Shown here in pieces: positions 64,000 through 64,000 of a stretch of 64,000 nt of DNA. This DNA comes from Durusdinium trenchii (taxonomy: Eukaryota > Sar > Dinophyceae > Suessiales > Symbiodiniaceae), in assembly GCA_963970005.1 (NCBI GenBank), contig CAXAMN010021112.1, forward strand, positions 1,557,996-1,621,995, written 5' to 3'. How positions within the stretch are numbered: the first letter of the stretch is position 1; every line of letters starts with the position of its first letter. Both the position numbers and the translations under genes were made by a program. The notes below the pieces were generated by a model that worked only from the letters and a program-made list of their open reading frames with translations, was not told where the DNA came from and ran no database searches.

Positions 64000-64000
64000 C

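Larger units (their letters stand above)
58385..64000 (+). mobile_element. Ty1/copia LTR retrotransposon, 3' part outside window
   Basis: Domain order Gag - zinc knuckle - protease - methyltransferase-like - integrase - reverse transcriptase - RNase H. Integrase before reverse transcriptase is the Ty1/copia (Pseudoviridae-type) order. The left boundary is not defined because no second LTR is visible. The frames are open over more than 5 kb except for one frame change, so the copy is fairly young. Confidence 0.93.

Noticed and set aside
1..64000. CRISPR arrays, rRNA genes, bacterial operons, phage genes
   Set aside because: No regularly spaced direct repeats with unique spacers, no rRNA signatures, and the gene style is clearly eukaryotic.

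Overview
The window looks like nuclear DNA of a dinoflagellate, most likely Symbiodiniaceae-like. Four things point there: (i) a Ty1/copia polyprotein whose Gag, zinc knuckle and methyltransferase-like insert match the type I know from dinoflagellates; (ii) genes cut into very short exons (33-97 nt) by introns of up to 2.5 kb, with acceptors almost always AG|G and donors that are GT, GC or GA; (iii) genes that run in the same direction; (iv) many microsatellites, small inverted-repeat elements and a (TTTAGGG)-type interstitial telomere motif. No bacterial operons, rRNA genes or convincing tRNAs were seen.

Layout. 1-120 is a pyrimidine microsatellite. 2.0-2.5 kb has two phase-compatible exons of an unrecognised minus-strand gene. 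2.5-13 kb is mostly repeats and unassigned DNA, with a few exon-like patches (5.8-6.2 and 11.5 kb, both minus) and a plus-strand ORF with 30-bp repeats (8.6-9.3 kb). From 24.3 down to 13.2 kb the minus strand carries a ten-exon eukaryotic HIS1/HisG gene (ATP phosphoribosyltransferase, first step of histidine synthesis). Nearly all of its signature motifs can be read, but its C-terminal ~100 residues were not found. From ~36.2 to ~30.6 kb, also minus, lies an NB-ARC (STAND) ATPase gene whose P-loop, Walker B (LLILDDVW), RNBS-B (LITSR), GLPL-like and winged-helix segments occur in the correct order. 37-54 kb has scattered exon-like pieces, nearly all minus: a 45.9-kb terminal exon, a JmjC/cupin-like exon at 50 kb, and others without a recognised family. 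At ~58 kb two minus-strand genes appear to abut: a coiled-coil C-terminal exon ends 158 bp before a signal-peptide-encoding first exon.

From about 58.4 kb to the window edge a copia-type LTR retrotransposon lies on the plus strand: Gag, zinc knuckle, aspartic protease, a cytosine-methyltransferase-like domain, integrase, reverse transcriptase and RNase H. It is interrupted by one -1 frame change inside the methyltransferase-like domain. The 5' leader has a long hairpin enclosing a primer-binding-site candidate. The element runs off the right edge, so its 3' LTR is not visible.

All gene models were made by eye from reading frame, splice phase and family motifs. The exon boundaries are proposals.
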